This document shows positions 1 to 10,449 of a DNA stretch of 64,000 nt, in pieces. The notes beneath the pieces were generated by a model. That model made no database searches, was not told the DNA's origin, and saw nothing but the letters and a program-made list of their open reading frames with translations. How positions within the stretch are numbered: position 1 is the first letter of the stretch; every line of letters starts with the position of its first letter. A program made the position numbers and the translations under genes. Source of the stretch: Burkholderia catarinensis (GTDB lineage Bacteria > Pseudomonadota > Gammaproteobacteria > Burkholderiales > Burkholderiaceae); contig NZ_MDEQ02000011.1 in NCBI RefSeq assembly GCF_001883705.2, positions 124,001-188,000 of the forward strand. Reading direction: 5' to 3'.

Positions 1-203
1 GGCGTCGTGAGGAACGGGGGCGGCCATCGGCGGGGCCGGAACGCGCGTGCCGCGGGCCGACTGACGGCAAACCGCAACACGGGGCCTTCGGCCGGCGGAA
101 TCCGCTTTTTACCGCTCAGGGCTCGGTGATATGCTAGAAGCCGCATTGTACCGGGGTTCGCCCGGTTCGTTACCCCCCGCCTCAGCCTGCCGCCCCACGT
201 AAA
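1..203. other. Leader region before the first gene
   Basis: No gene is visible here. A possible plus-strand sigma-70 promoter lies at 108-135: TTTACC, a 16-nt spacer and TATGCT at 130-135, about 70 nt before the ATG at 204. The -35 match is only partial, so this is a weak call. The end of an upstream gene could lie left of the window. Confidence 0.3.
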
Positions 204-1115
204 ATGTGCCAACTCTTAGGAATGAACTGCGCCGCGCCGACGGACGTCACATTCTCCTTCACAGGTTTCGCGGCCCGGGGCGGGCTCACCGATCACCATG
301 CCGACGGCTGGGGCATCGCGTTCTTCGAGGACAAGGCCTGCCGCCTGTTCATCGATCACCAGGCATCGGCCACGTCGCCGATCGCCGAAATGGTGAAGCG
401 CTACCCGATCAAGTCCAAGAACACGATCGCGCACATCCGCAAGGCGACGCAAGGCCACATCCTGCTCGAGAACAGCCATCCGTTCATGCGCGAGCTGTGG
501 GGCCGGCACTGGATCTTCGCGCATAACGGCGACCTGCAGGACTACGCGCCGGACATGGACGGCAGCGTCTACCATCCGGTCGGCACGACCGACAGCGAAC
601 AGGCGTTCTGCGTGCTGATGCAGGGGCTGCGCGAGGCCTTCCCCGGCGCGCAGCCGCCGCTGCCCGAACTGTTCGAGCGCGTCGGCGAGCTGACACGCGG
701 CATCACCGATCACGGCGTATTCAACTTCCTGATGTCGAACGGCCAGGCGCTCTTCGCGCACTGCTCGACGCGGCTGCACTACCTCGTGCGGCGCTGGCCG
801 TTCTCGACCGCGCATCTCGTCGACGAAGACCTGTCGATCGACTTCGCGAAATACACGACACCCGAGGATCGCGTCGCGGTGATCGCGACGCAGCCGCTCA
901 CCGACAACGAGGTCTGGACCGCGTTCGAGCCGGGCGAGCTGATCATGTTCCAGTGCGGCGACGTCGCCGCGCGGATGCGGATCCCGGTGCCCGAGCGCGT
1001 GCTCGAGAAGCTGCGCAACCCGGCGCTCGACGCATCGGCGTCGGCGCCGCGCGACACACGCGAGGCGCTGGCCACCGCCGCCGACGGCGATTCCGACGAC
1101 GCGATCGACTTCTGA
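204..1115 (+). CDS. Class II glutamine amidotransferase (YafJ-like)
   Basis: This 303-residue protein is a stand-alone class II (Ntn-hydrolase) glutamine amidotransferase domain. Cys2 directly after the initiator Met would be the nucleophile once Met is removed. The motif HIRKAT near residue 77, the NSHPF segment and the HNGDL motif near residue 108 are typical glutamine-binding elements. No synthetase domain follows, so the acceptor of the released ammonia is unknown; YafJ-type proteins remain poorly characterised. The ATG at 204 is the only start that keeps Cys at position 2. It stands alone, followed by a long AT-rich gap before the autotransporter. Confidence 0.9.
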   Translation: MCQLLGMNCAAPTDVTFSFTGFAARGGLTDHHADGWGIAFFEDKACRLFIDHQASATSPIAEMVKRYPIKSKNTIAHIRKATQGHILLENSHPFMRELWGRHWIFAHNGDLQDYAPDMDGSVYHPVGTTDSEQAFCVLMQGLREAFPGAQPPLPELFERVGELTRGITDHGVFNFLMSNGQALFAHCSTRLHYLVRRWPFSTAHLVDEDLSIDFAKYTTPEDRVAVIATQPLTDNEVWTAFEPGELIMFQCGDVAARMRIPVPERVLEKLRNPALDASASAPRDTREALATAADGDSDDAIDF

Positions 1116-1753
1116 GCGCGGCGCGCCGGCGCCCGTCCGCTTTCCACTTCTCGCACGGCAAGACCGTCGCCCGCAGCGTTCGATCGTGGCGGGCAATTTT
1201 GTGCGCACGCGACGCGAAGACTTGCACCGTCGGAGAAAATCACTCGCTCCGTGCCGGCTCTGTTTCATCCGGACCACAGTCCGGCATATTCAATCGAAGC
1301 CACACAACATTCGCTTGATTTAATTAATTTTCAAGCGAAAATGACTCAAATGAGAAACAAATAAATCGGCAGACCAGTATCACATATAATCTGCAAACCG
1401 CATTCTAGCGCACCGCCCCAACGCGAACCGTGCGCCACCCCACCGATCCGGCAATCACACGCCATCACTCACAAAATCACCAAGAGCCTTATCCACAAAG
1501 GCTTTCAGTTCGATTCATCACACAACCAAAAAATACCAAACGAAATCGGCATTATCGCCACATTCATCGTTTTTTTGATAATTGATCGCCCTTTCGGTCA
1601 GTAGACTCGGCCCATCCTCGGTGTAACGAATCACGATTGGCGCAGAAACGGCTACGGCCGCTGCACGTCCATTCAGGCCATTGCTCCACCGTGGATTGCG
1701 ATTTCACTGCATCGCGGTGAATACCACTTCAAAAAGAGAGAGAGGGGCTTGTC
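1116..1753. other. AT-rich intergenic region upstream of autotransporter
   Basis: This 638-bp gap has no supported gene. From about 1310 to 1600 base composition falls far below the surrounding GC level, with A/T runs and several TAAT-type segments. A small inverted repeat (AGCCTT at 1485-1490 with AAGGCT at 1498-1503) is visible. The region probably carries the autotransporter promoter and regulator sites, and such AT-rich upstream DNA in a GC-rich genome is a usual target for H-NS-like silencers. That role is inference. Confidence 0.5.
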
Positions 1754-4700
1754 GTGAATCACTCATTTCGATCGATATGGAGCGAAACTTCCGGCTGCTG
1801 GGTCGCGGTCGCTGAAACGGCACGGGCGCGCGGCAAGCGCTCGGGCGGCGAATCGAGCGCAAGCCGGCGTGCCGTGCACGCGGCGGCATGCCGGTCGCCG
1901 CTTCGCATCGCAACGCTCGGCGCCGTGCTGGCCGCGCTGTCGGCCGGCTCCGCGTATGCGTCGACGTGCGGCAGCGGCGCTGCAGTGACGACCGGCGGCA
2001 CCTGCGCGCCCGGCAGTTTCAGCCCGACCGTCAACGACAACCTGGCGGGCTCCGCCACCGTCTCGGGCGGCGACACCGTCGGCGTGTCGGGCACATGGAC
2101 CGGCGCCGGCGCCGACCCGGGCTACACGCTCACGCCGATCGGCAGCACGACCATCGTGTCGGGCAACCCGAACCAGCCGCTGCTGTCGCTCGGCGGCAAG
2201 ACGCACAGCGTCAGCACGCCCGACTCGATCACCGGCACCCGCACGTCGGTCGCGACCTACGACTCGTCCGAGTTCTCCGCGTCGACGGCCGGTGCGACCG
2301 AGGTGCCCGTCTACCACGACGTGAACGGCGATCAGTATGTGAACACGCGCATCGGCACCGTCACCGCCACCGGCGGTACGCTCAACGTGTCGATCGGCAA
2401 TGCGGCGAACGCGCCCGATGCAGCCGGCAACGCGATCTCGATGGCCGCGAAGGGGACCGACCTTACCTTCGCGGACGGCACGGGCTCCACGACAAGCACC
2501 GTCAACTGGAACTCGCGCAACCAGATCCGGTTCACCACCGGCGACTACCTTGCGGACGGCGGCGCCATCGGCAGCCGCCAGCTCGACGTGCCGGCCTACG
2601 CGGGTACCTTCACCGCGTTCGACGGCAGCACGTGGAAGGTCACCGACGCCGCATCGCTCGCCGCGTACAACGACTTTCTCGTGCGCTCGGTGCAAAGCGG
2701 CGCACTCGGCTCGCAGGCCGCCTACGACAGCGCGTTCAGCCAGGCCGTCACGTTCTCGCAGGAAAGCTTCCAGTATCAGAACAACGTGTCCGCGGGCGAC
2801 AAGAACACGCTGCCGATCGATCACCTGTCGGCGATGCACGGCACGGGCGCGAACGCGACGCTGCATATCGGCAAGGACGGCCAGATCGACTTCCGCGGCA
2901 CCAACACGATCGTCTCGAGCTCGGCCGTCCTCGCGGAAAACGGCGCGCACTTCATCAACGACGGGCGCCTGTCGGGCGACTTCACGCTGGTGCGCCTGCT
3001 GAGCGGTGCAAGCGGCGTCAACAACGGCGCGATCTCGTCCGGGTACGCGTCCGGCGACGACTTCGACACGGGCGGCAGCGCGTCGCCGAACAACTTCAAC
3101 TACCACGCGTACACCGAAGGCAACGGCGTGTTTGCGAACGGCGCGGGCACCTCGTTCGTCAACAACGGCGTGATGAACGTCGGCGCGTGGACGTTCGACG
3201 GCAACCGGCCGGACCTGCAGAACTATGCGGTCGCCGTGACAGGCGGCGCGACGGCATCGAACGCCGGCACGATCAATGTCGGCGTCAACGCGACGACGCT
3301 CGACAGCCAGGTGATCGGCGGCCTCGTCGCCAGCGACGGCAGCTTCACGAACCAGGCCGGCGGCACGATCTACCTCGGCCGCTCCGCGCAGTACGCGCCC
3401 GGCGGAACGGCAAACGACGTCGCGCTCGCCGCGCACGCGTACGGCATCCTGCTCGGCAATTCCGGCACCGCGCGCAACCTCGGCACGATCGTGATCGGCT
3501 CGCAGACGCAGAACGGCGCCGCGATGGCGAGCATCGGCTCGACCTCCGGCGCGCTGACCAACGCAGGCACGATCGTCGTCAACGGCGCGGCGTCCGGCAC
3601 GCCGCTAGCCAACGTCGGCATGCTCGCGGCCAACACGGCCGCAACCGTGACCAACACCGGCACCATCACGCTGAACGGCGTGAACGGCATCGGCATCATG
3701 GTCGTCGGAACCGGCACGACCGCGACGGCCGCGACATCGACCGGCACGATCAACGTGGCCGGCGGCCTCGATCCCGCATCGGGCACGCGCAACTACGGCG
3801 TCTGGGCCGAGGGGCCGCGCGCGAAAGCCACGCTCGACGGCGCGCTCAACCTGACGGGCACCGGCGCGATCGGCGTGCACGCGCGCTCGGGCGCGACGAT
3901 CGACGTCGGCGCCAATGCGGTGCCCGCCTTCATGTCGGGCACGAACCAGATCGGCTTCTACGCGTATGGCGCGGGCTCGAAGATCAACGTCGCCGCGCAG
4001 CACCTCAGCGTCGACACCGACGATTCGACGCTGTTCCGCGTCGCGGGCGGCGCGGCCTACACGGGCACGTCGACGGCCGGCGCGCTGACGACCGACGTCA
4101 ACGGCCAGCGTGCGCGCGGCGTGCTCGCGACCGACGCCGGCACCACGCTGTCGACCGGCAACGCGATCTACAACGTCAACGGCGCGAACGGCATCGCGAT
4201 CGCGGTCGAGGGCGGCGCGCAAGGCACGATCGACGCGGGCGCGACGATCAACCTGAATGCGGCCAGCGCGATCGCCGGCATCGTCGACGGCCAGGCGCAC
4301 GACCTCGCCGGCGCGAATGCCGGCGCGCCGGTCGCGACGACGCTGACCAACAACGCCGCCGTCACGTCATCGACCGCCGGCGTGACGGGCTTCGTCGCGC
4401 ACAACCTCGGCACGCTCGAGAACCGCAACACGGTGCTGCTGACGGGCGCCGGCTCGACGGGCGTCGTGATCGGCGCGCTCGGCACGGTGAACAACGCGTC
4501 GACGATCCGCGTATCCAACGGCACCGGCGCGCTCGTACAGGGTGCGTCGGCGACGCTCGCCAACGAGGGTTCGATCGAAGCCGACGACGGCATCGCGGGC
4601 GTGCACCTGACGGGCGCAGGTGCATCGGTCGCGCTGTCGGGCGCCGGCACCGTGATCGCGAACGGCAGCGCCGACGGCGTGCTGATCGACTCGACCGTAG

Positions 4701-7012
4701 CCGGCGGCGGGCTCGCGGCCGGCGCGGCGTCGATCGCGGTCGGCGGCTCGGGCAAGGGGATCGACAACCAGGGGACGAACGCGACGATCGCGCTGTCCGG
4801 CACGCAAATCGGCACAACCGGCCGTGGCGCCGACGGCCTGTCGTCGACGGGGGCCGGCGCACGCATCGCGACCGATGCGGCGACCGTCGTCCGGACCACC
4901 GGCGACAACGCGCGCGGCTTCTTCGTGTCGGGCACGGATTCGACGCTCGCGGCCAACGGAACGACCGTCGCGACGACCGGTGCGCGTTCGGCCGCGATCG
5001 TGACGGACGGCGGCGCGACCGCGCTGCTGTCGGGCGCGAAGATCGCCGCGGCCGGCACGGCGGCCGACGGCGTCGTCGCGCAGAACGGCGGCCGCATCGC
5101 CGATACGGGTTCGTCGATCGCCAGCGCGGCCGGCAACGGCGCGACCGCGGACAGCGGCGGCGTGCTCGCGTTGACCGGCACGACGCTCAAGGGCGCGACG
5201 GCCGGCGTGCTGACGACGGACACGCTCGCGAACGGCGCGACGAGCTCGGTGCTCGTCGACGGCGGCAGCGTGACGTCCGCCGCCGGGCCGGCATTCGCCG
5301 CGCGCGGCGGCACGGCCGACATCGCGGTGCGCAACGGCACGGTCGTGACGGCCGGCAACGGCACGTTGCTCGATCTCGCGAACGGCAGCAACGTGACGTT
5401 CAACGCGTCTGCGGTGAACCTCGCCGGCGACATCGTCTCCGACGCATCGAGCACCGGCAACGTATTCCTCGCGAACGGCACGACGCTGACCGGCAAGATC
5501 GATCCGGTCGCGCTGACCGTCGACAACACCAGCACGTGGCGCATGACGGGCAGCTCGGTGCTGAGCAGCCTGAACAACGCGGGCCTGGTCGCGTTCGCCG
5601 CGCCGACCGGCTCGCCGACGCTCACGGGCAGCTACAAGACGCTGACGACCGGCGGCTACGTCGGCAACGGCGGCACGATCGCGCTCAACACGTTCCTCGG
5701 CGCCGATGCGTCGCCGACCGACCAGGTGATCGTGAACGGCGGCGCCGCGAGCGGCACGACGGGCCTGAAGATCGCCAACACCGCCGGCACCGGCGCGCAG
5801 ACGAAGGGCGACGGGATTCCGGTGATCGTCACCGCGAACGGCGGCACCACGACCGCATCGGCGTTCCATCTCGCGGGCCCCGTGCAGGCCGGCGCGTACG
5901 AATACCGCCTCTATCGCGGCGGGCAAAGCGACGCGAACGGCTGGTACCTGCGTTCGCAGCTCGATCCGACGGACCCCGGCGACCCGATCCACCCGTCCGG
6001 CGGCGGCAGCGACAACGGGAACGGCGGCAGCGGCACGCTCGCGTATCGCCCTGGCGTCGCAGGCTACGCGCTCACGCCGCTGCTGAACGTCGACTACGGC
6101 TTCTCGACGCTCGGCAAGCTGCACGAGCGCGTCGGCGACATCTACAACCTCGGGAAGCAGCAGCCCGGCAACCGCGACGGCGTATGGGGGCGCATCGGCG
6201 GCCAGAGCCTCGACGCGAACGCGGGCCGGTTCGCGGCCGACGAGCGCACGTTCTTCGCGCAGTTCGGCAAGGACTGGACGCTCGACCAGGCGCCGAACGG
6301 CGGCGGCAGCACGCACGCGGGCGTGACGGCCGGCATCGGCGTGTCGAACGCGAGCTTCAGCGACATGGCGCGCGCCGGCTCGCCGGCGCTGTCGACATCG
6401 ACGGGCTCGGTCGAGATGCACGCACAGAGCATCGGCGGCTACTGGACACGCTACCTGTCCGACGGCACGTACTTCGACAGCGTCGGGCAGGTCACGCATT
6501 ACGGCAACCGCTACCGCGACAGCTACGGCAACGAGGCGTCGCAGAACGGTTTCGGCTTCGCGCTGTCGCAGGAGGTCGGCAAGCCGTTCGCGATCGGCAA
6601 CACGCCGATCGCGGTCGAGCCGCAGGCGCAGCTGATGTATCAGTACCTGAAGCTGAACGGGTTCAACGACAACGTGTCGGCCGTGTCGGGCACGACGACG
6701 AACGCGCTGCGCGGCCGCATCGGCGTGCGCATCTTCCGGCCGAACCTCCAGTCGGATTCGGGCGGCGGCGCCGCGACGCCGTACTTCACGGCCGACGTGC
6801 TGCACGACTTCCTGTCGCCGGGCCAGACCGTCGTCGGCGGCACGCCGTTCGCGACGCATCTCGGCCGCACGTGGTACGAACTCGGCGTCGGCGTCACCGC
6901 GGGCTTCGGCAAGTCGGGCGAGCTGTACGCGAACGCGAAAATCGCGCGCAACATCGGCGGTGCGTACCGGCGCGGCATCGTCGGGCAGGTCGGCTACCGG
7001 TACAGCTGGTAA
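1754..7012 (+). CDS. Type Va autotransporter with extended signal peptide and beta-barrel
   Basis: This 1,752-residue secreted protein begins with a GTG codon preceded by a purine-rich AGAGAGAGGGG stretch. Residues 1-32 match the ESPR extension (NHSFRSIW... GCWVAVAE... ARGKRS), followed by a hydrophobic core and a likely cleavage after AYA near residue 72. The passenger, to about residue 1400, is Gly/Ala/Thr/Asn-rich with repeating GTI/NNG-type turns expected of a right-handed beta-helix. A Pro/Gly linker near 1405-1428 leads to a C-terminal barrel (about 1475-1752) starting VWGRIGGQ and ending in an aromatic residue. Only two Cys are seen, close together at the mature N-terminus. The single large barrel argues against a trimeric adhesin. 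Target and adhesive function are unknown. Confidence 0.92.
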   Translation: MNHSFRSIWSETSGCWVAVAETARARGKRSGGESSASRRAVHAAACRSPLRIATLGAVLAALSAGSAYASTCGSGAAVTTGGTCAPGSFSPTVNDNLAGSATVSGGDTVGVSGTWTGAGADPGYTLTPIGSTTIVSGNPNQPLLSLGGKTHSVSTPDSITGTRTSVATYDSSEFSASTAGATEVPVYHDVNGDQYVNTRIGTVTATGGTLNVSIGNAANAPDAAGNAISMAAKGTDLTFADGTGSTTSTVNWNSRNQIRFTTGDYLADGGAIGSRQLDVPAYAGTFTAFDGSTWKVTDAASLAAYNDFLVRSVQSGALGSQAAYDSAFSQAVTFSQESFQYQNNVSAGDKNTLPIDHLSAMHGTGANATLHIGKDGQIDFRGTNTIVSSSAVLAENGAHFINDGRLSGDFTLVRLLSGASGVNNGAISSGYASGDDFDTGGSASPNNFNYHAYTEGNGVFANGAGTSFVNNGVMNVGAWTFDGNRPDLQNYAVAVTGGATASNAGTINVGVNATTLDSQVIGGLVASDGSFTNQAGGTIYLGRSAQYAPGGTANDVALAAHAYGILLGNSGTARNLGTIVIGSQTQNGAAMASIGSTSGALTNAGTIVVNGAASGTPLANVGMLAANTAATVTNTGTITLNGVNGIGIMVVGTGTTATAATSTGTINVAGGLDPASGTRNYGVWAEGPRAKATLDGALNLTGTGAIGVHARSGATIDVGANAVPAFMSGTNQIGFYAYGAGSKINVAAQHLSVDTDDSTLFRVAGGAAYTGTSTAGALTTDVNGQRARGVLATDAGTTLSTGNAIYNVNGANGIAIAVEGGAQGTIDAGATINLNAASAIAGIVDGQAHDLAGANAGAPVATTLTNNAAVTSSTAGVTGFVAHNLGTLENRNTVLLTGAGSTGVVIGALGTVNNASTIRVSNGTGALVQGASATLANEGSIEADDGIAGVHLTGAGASVALSGAGTVIANGSADGVLIDSTVAGGGLAAGAASIAVGGSGKGIDNQGTNATIALSGTQIGTTGRGADGLSSTGAGARIATDAATVVRTTGDNARGFFVSGTDSTLAANGTTVATTGARSAAIVTDGGATALLSGAKIAAAGTAADGVVAQNGGRIADTGSSIASAAGNGATADSGGVLALTGTTLKGATAGVLTTDTLANGATSSVLVDGGSVTSAAGPAFAARGGTADIAVRNGTVVTAGNGTLLDLANGSNVTFNASAVNLAGDIVSDASSTGNVFLANGTTLTGKIDPVALTVDNTSTWRMTGSSVLSSLNNAGLVAFAAPTGSPTLTGSYKTLTTGGYVGNGGTIALNTFLGADASPTDQVIVNGGAASGTTGLKIANTAGTGAQTKGDGIPVIVTANGGTTTASAFHLAGPVQAGAYEYRLYRGGQSDANGWYLRSQLDPTDPGDPIHPSGGGSDNGNGGSGTLAYRPGVAGYALTPLLNVDYGFSTLGKLHERVGDIYNLGKQQPGNRDGVWGRIGGQSLDANAGRFAADERTFFAQFGKDWTLDQAPNGGGSTHAGVTAGIGVSNASFSDMARAGSPALSTSTGSVEMHAQSIGGYWTRYLSDGTYFDSVGQVTHYGNRYRDSYGNEASQNGFGFALSQEVGKPFAIGNTPIAVEPQAQLMYQYLKLNGFNDNVSAVSGTTTNALRGRIGVRIFRPNLQSDSGGGAATPYFTADVLHDFLSPGQTVVGGTPFATHLGRTWYELGVGVTAGFGKSGELYANAKIARNIGGAYRRGIVGQVGYRYSW

Positions 7013-7052
7013 CGCACGAGGCGGGAACCCGTGCGCCGGCGGCGGACGAAAA

Positions 7053-7083
7053 AAAACCGCCCGGCGCTCGGCCGGGCGGTTTT
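7053..7083. terminator. Bidirectional intrinsic terminator
   Basis: A 9-bp GC stem (CCGCCCGGC 7057-7065, loop GCTCG, GCCGGGCGG 7071-7079) is flanked by A's on the left and T's on the right, so it can end both the autotransporter (plus) and gltL (minus) transcripts, which converge here. Confidence 0.88.
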
Positions 7084-7112
7084 CGCATGGGCGCGCAAAA
7101 ACGCGCGAACGC

Positions 7113-7838
7113 TCAGTGCAGGATTTTCGCGAGGAAGTCCTTCGCGCGTTCCGACTTCGGATTCGAGAAGAAATCGTCCTTGCGGTCGTCCTCGACGATC
7201 GCGCCCTTGTCCATGAAGATCACGCGATGGGCAACCTTCTTCGCGAAGCCCATCTCGTGCGTGACGACCATCATCGTCATCCCTTCCTGCGCGAGTTCGA
7301 CCATCACGTCGAGCACTTCGTTGATCATCTCGGGATCGAGCGCGGACGTCGGTTCGTCGAACAGCATCGCGATCGGATCCATCGACAGCGCACGCGCGAT
7401 CGCGACCCGCTGCTGCTGGCCGCCCGACAACTGGCCCGGAAACTTGTGCGCATGCGCCTTCAGGCCGACGCGATCGAGCAGCTTCATGCCCTTCTCGTTC
7501 GCCTCGTCCTTGCCGCGGCCGAGCACCTTGACCTGCGCGAGCGTCAGGTTCTCGGTGATCGACAGGTGCGGGAACAGCTCGAAATGCTGGAACACCATCC
7601 CGACCTTCGAGCGCAGCTTCGACAGGTTCGTCTTCTTGTCGCCGACCGACTGGCCGTTCACGAAGATCTCGCCCTGCTGGAACGGCTCGAGGCCGTTCAC
7701 GGTCTTGATCAGCGTCGACTTGCCCGAGCCCGACGGGCCGCACACGACGACCACTTCGCCTTTCTTGACCTCGGTCGTGCAGTCAGCGAGGACCTGAAAC
7801 TGGCCGTACCACTTCGAAACGTTCTTGATGGAAATCAT
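7113..7838 (-). CDS. gltL: Glutamate/aspartate ABC importer, ATP-binding subunit
   Basis: This 241-residue protein is the cytoplasmic ATPase of a polar amino-acid importer. It has a Walker A at GPSGSGKST near residue 34, the signature LSGGQQQR, Walker [12 protein letters not shown] and the switch His in VVTHEMGFA. Length matches GltL/GlnQ (about 240). Start is the ATG at 7838, overlapping the last bases of gltK (ATGA). It is the last gene of the gltI-gltJ-gltK-gltL operon. The neighbouring glutamate dehydrogenase gene supports glutamate as the substrate. Confidence 0.95.
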   Translation of the reverse strand: MISIKNVSKWYGQFQVLADCTTEVKKGEVVVVCGPSGSGKSTLIKTVNGLEPFQQGEIFVNGQSVGDKKTNLSKLRSKVGMVFQHFELFPHLSITENLTLAQVKVLGRGKDEANEKGMKLLDRVGLKAHAHKFPGQLSGGQQQRVAIARALSMDPIAMLFDEPTSALDPEMINEVLDVMVELAQEGMTMMVVTHEMGFAKKVAHRVIFMDKGAIVEDDRKDDFFSNPKSERAKDFLAKILH

Positions 7839-8515
7839 CTTGTGACCTTTTTCTGGAGACCCTTGACGAGAGCAGACGCCAACGAGCAAATCACGAAATA
7901 GCATGCGCCGGCGAACAGGACCATCTCGACGGTCGTGCCGTCGCGATCGCCGACGTTGGCGGCCGTGCGGAAGAAGTCCGCGAGACTGATCACGTACACG
8001 AGCGACGTATCCTGGAACAGCACGATCGCCTGCGTAAGCAGCAGCGGCACCATCGCGCGGAACGCCTGCGGCAGGATCACGAGGCGCATCGCCGTCGCGT
8101 AGTTCATGCCGAGCGCGAACGCGGCGTTCGCCTGCCCGCGCGGCACCGCCTGGATGCCCGCGCGGATGATCTCGGAATAATACGCGGCTTCGAACAGCGA
8201 GAACGCGACCATCGCCGAGGCGAGGCGAATGTCGATCGTCGGCGACAACCCGAGCACGCCCTGCAGCAACTGCGGCACGATCAGGAAGAACCACAGCAGC
8301 ACCATCACGAGCGGGATCGAGCGGAACACCGTCACGTAGGCCTGTGCGAACCACGCGAGGGGCTTGACGCCCGACAGCCGCATCAGTGCCAGCAGCGTGC
8401 CCCAGACGATCCCGACCACGATCGCGATCAGCGTGATCTGCAACGTGACGATCGCCCCCGTCCACAGCGTCGGCAGCGCGCCGGGAATACTACTCCAGTC
8501 GAACTGATGCATCAC
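7835..8515 (-). CDS. gltK: Glutamate/aspartate ABC importer, permease subunit
   Basis: A 226-residue inner-membrane permease of the HisM type, with several hydrophobic segments and the EAA loop ([20 protein letters not shown] near residues 118-137) that docks the ATPase. It overlaps gltJ and gltL by four bases on either side, implying translational coupling. Together with GltJ it should form the heterodimeric transmembrane channel of the importer. Confidence 0.94.
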   Translation of the reverse strand: MMHQFDWSSIPGALPTLWTGAIVTLQITLIAIVVGIVWGTLLALMRLSGVKPLAWFAQAYVTVFRSIPLVMVLLWFFLIVPQLLQGVLGLSPTIDIRLASAMVAFSLFEAAYYSEIIRAGIQAVPRGQANAAFALGMNYATAMRLVILPQAFRAMVPLLLTQAIVLFQDTSLVYVISLADFFRTAANVGDRDGTTVEMVLFAGACYFVICSLASALVKGLQKKVTR

Positions 8516-9258
8516 TTGCCTCCGATATAGCCGGGCAGCCGCGTACGGCCTTCGATCCAGCGCATGAACGCCATCACGACGAGGTTGATCAGCACGTACG
8601 CGAGCGTGACCGCGATGAACGACTCATAGGTCTGCGCGGTGTAGTCGACGAGCTGGCGCGCCTGCGCGGACAGGTCGAGCAGGCCGATCGTCGATGCGAC
8701 GGCGGAGTTCTTGAATATGTTCAGGAATTCCGACGTGAGCGGCGGCACGATGATCCGGTACGCAACGGGCAGCAGCACATAACGGTACGTCTGCCATTGC
8801 GTGAAGCCCATCGCGAGGCCGGCGGCGCGCTGGCCCTTCGGCAGCGCGTTGATCCCCGAGCGCACCTGTTCGCACACGCGCGCGCCCGTGAACAGGCCGA
8901 GACAGACGATCGACGCGGTAAAGAACTGCGTGGTCGGCGGCAACTGCTTGATCCAGGTGCCGATCGACGCGGGCAGCAGCTCAGGTATCACGAGATACCA
9001 GACGAAGAACTGCACGATCAGCGGAATGTTCCGGAAGATCGACACGTACACGGTGCCGATCGCGGACAGCCATTTGTTCGGCACGGTACGCAGCACGCCG
9101 AACAGCGAACCGACGATCAGCGCGATGACCCAGGCGACGAGCGACACTTCGATCGTCACCCAGAAGCCGGACATCAGCCATCCGAAATAAGTCGTCGGCT
9201 CGCCGGTCGACACGGGGCTCAGGAAGATGCCCCAGTTCCAGTGGTAAGACATGGGCAA
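8512..9258 (-). CDS. gltJ: Glutamate/aspartate ABC importer, permease subunit
   Basis: A 248-residue permease of the HisM/GlnP family with an N-terminal hydrophobic region, an EAA-loop segment ([21 protein letters not shown] near 130-150) and several further hydrophobic segments. The ATG at 9258 follows the gltI gene by 78 bp, and its stop overlaps the gltK start by four bases. Partner of GltK in the membrane part of the importer. Confidence 0.94.
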   Translation of the reverse strand: MPMSYHWNWGIFLSPVSTGEPTTYFGWLMSGFWVTIEVSLVAWVIALIVGSLFGVLRTVPNKWLSAIGTVYVSIFRNIPLIVQFFVWYLVIPELLPASIGTWIKQLPPTTQFFTASIVCLGLFTGARVCEQVRSGINALPKGQRAAGLAMGFTQWQTYRYVLLPVAYRIIVPPLTSEFLNIFKNSAVASTIGLLDLSAQARQLVDYTAQTYESFIAVTLAYVLINLVVMAFMRWIEGRTRLPGYIGGK

Positions 9259-9336
9259 GACTCCAGCAAAAAGAAACGGAAGAAGCGTGGCCTCTTCCGT
9301 CTCATTAGCGTCATTTTTGCATCAACGGCCGTGTGG

Positions 9337-10230
9337 TCAGTCGAGCGCCTTGTCGTTCGGGTTCGCGTACAGCTTCTTCATCGATTCGGACAGCGGGAAG
9401 TTCAGGTTCAGCCCCTTCGGCGGAATCGGGCTCTCGAACCACTTCGCGTAGATCTTCGCGGCTTCGCCCGACTTCTCGACTTGCGAGATCGCGTCGTCGA
9501 CGACCTTCTTGAATTCCGCGTCGCCCTTGCGCATCATGCAGCCGTACGCCTCTTCCGATTGCGGCGTGCCGACGATCGCCCAGTCGCCCGGCTTCTTCGC
9601 CTTCGCGCGCTCGCCCGCGAGCAGCGCGTCATCCATCATGAACGCGACCGCGCGGCCCGATTCCAGCGTATTGAACGAATCGCCGTGATCCTTCGCGCTG
9701 ATGATGTTCATGCCCATCTGCTTTTCGTTGTTCATCTTGCGAAGCAGGCGCTCGGACGTCGTGCCGGCCGTCGTCACGACCGTCTTGCCCTTGAGATCGG
9801 CGAAATCCTTGACGCCCGAATCGTTCTTCGTCATCAGGCGCGTGCCGATCACGAAGATCGTGTCGGAGAACCCGGCCTGCTGCTGACGCTCGGCGTTGTT
9901 GGTCGTCGAGCCGCACTCGATGTCGACCGTGCCGTTCTGCACCAGCGGAATGCGGTTTTGCGACGTGACCGGGATGTTCTTCACCTGCAGGTTCGACAGG
10001 CTCAGCTTCTTCTTCACCGCGTCGACCACCTTCATCTGGAATTCGCGCGAATAGCCGACGACCTGCTGCTTTTCGTCATAGTAGGAGAACGGGATCGACG
10101 ACTCGCGGTGCCCCAGCGCGATCACGCCCGTGTCCTTGATCTTCTTCAGCGTGCCCGTCTCCTGAGCGTGCGCGCCGCTTGCGAATGCGCAAAGCGCCGC
10201 GACCATCAGGACTGCCTTGTGGTATTTCAT
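9337..10230 (-). CDS. gltI: Glutamate/aspartate-binding periplasmic protein
   Basis: A 297-residue periplasmic solute-binding protein (SBP family 3) with a signal peptide MKYHKAVLMVAALCAFASG ending in AHA, then a mature domain starting QETGTLKKI. The motif GHRESSIPFSYYD and the DIECGSTTNN segment are typical of GltI/YbeJ proteins and contact acidic amino acids in that family. Start at 10230 was chosen because AAGGAG lies 9 nt upstream; the ATG at 10239 overlaps this ribosome site. First gene of gltIJKL. An AT-rich promoter region lies at about 10260-10310. Confidence 0.94.
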   Translation of the reverse strand: MKYHKAVLMVAALCAFASGAHAQETGTLKKIKDTGVIALGHRESSIPFSYYDEKQQVVGYSREFQMKVVDAVKKKLSLSNLQVKNIPVTSQNRIPLVQNGTVDIECGSTTNNAERQQQAGFSDTIFVIGTRLMTKNDSGVKDFADLKGKTVVTTAGTTSERLLRKMNNEKQMGMNIISAKDHGDSFNTLESGRAVAFMMDDALLAGERAKAKKPGDWAIVGTPQSEEAYGCMMRKGDAEFKKVVDDAISQVEKSGEAAKIYAKWFESPIPPKGLNLNFPLSESMKKLYANPNDKALD

Positions 10231-10362
10231 TTTGGTCATCTCCTTGGCTAAAACCCGCGCCAGTGTATCAAAGTAATATTTTTGAAAGTACTGGTTGTTA
10301 ACCGCACTACGAATCGCCCCGTGCGAAGCCTTCCTCCCGGCTCCGGGCGCCCCGAATGCGCG

Positions 10363-10394
10363 CGCGGGCGATGCCGGATCCGGCACCGCCCGCG
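10363..10394. other. GC-rich double-stem hairpin between gdhA and gltI
   Basis: CGCGGGC (10363-10369) pairs with GCCCGCG (10388-10394), enclosing the palindrome TGCCGGATCCGGCA (10372-10385). It lies 56 bp after the gdhA stop. No T-run follows on the minus strand, so this is not a classical intrinsic terminator, although it may mark the gdhA 3' end. Confidence 0.5.
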
Positions 10395-10449
10395 AGGGTT
10401 CATATCTGCAATCGGCTGGATTGCGTCATGAATCAATCATAGTCGACGA

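Noticed and set aside
1888..7797. Very long open frame (about 1,970 codons) on the plus strand overlapping the autotransporter
   Set aside because: It is Arg/Asp/Gln-rich, low in hydrophobic residues, and is a frame-shifted shadow of the autotransporter passenger in high-GC DNA.
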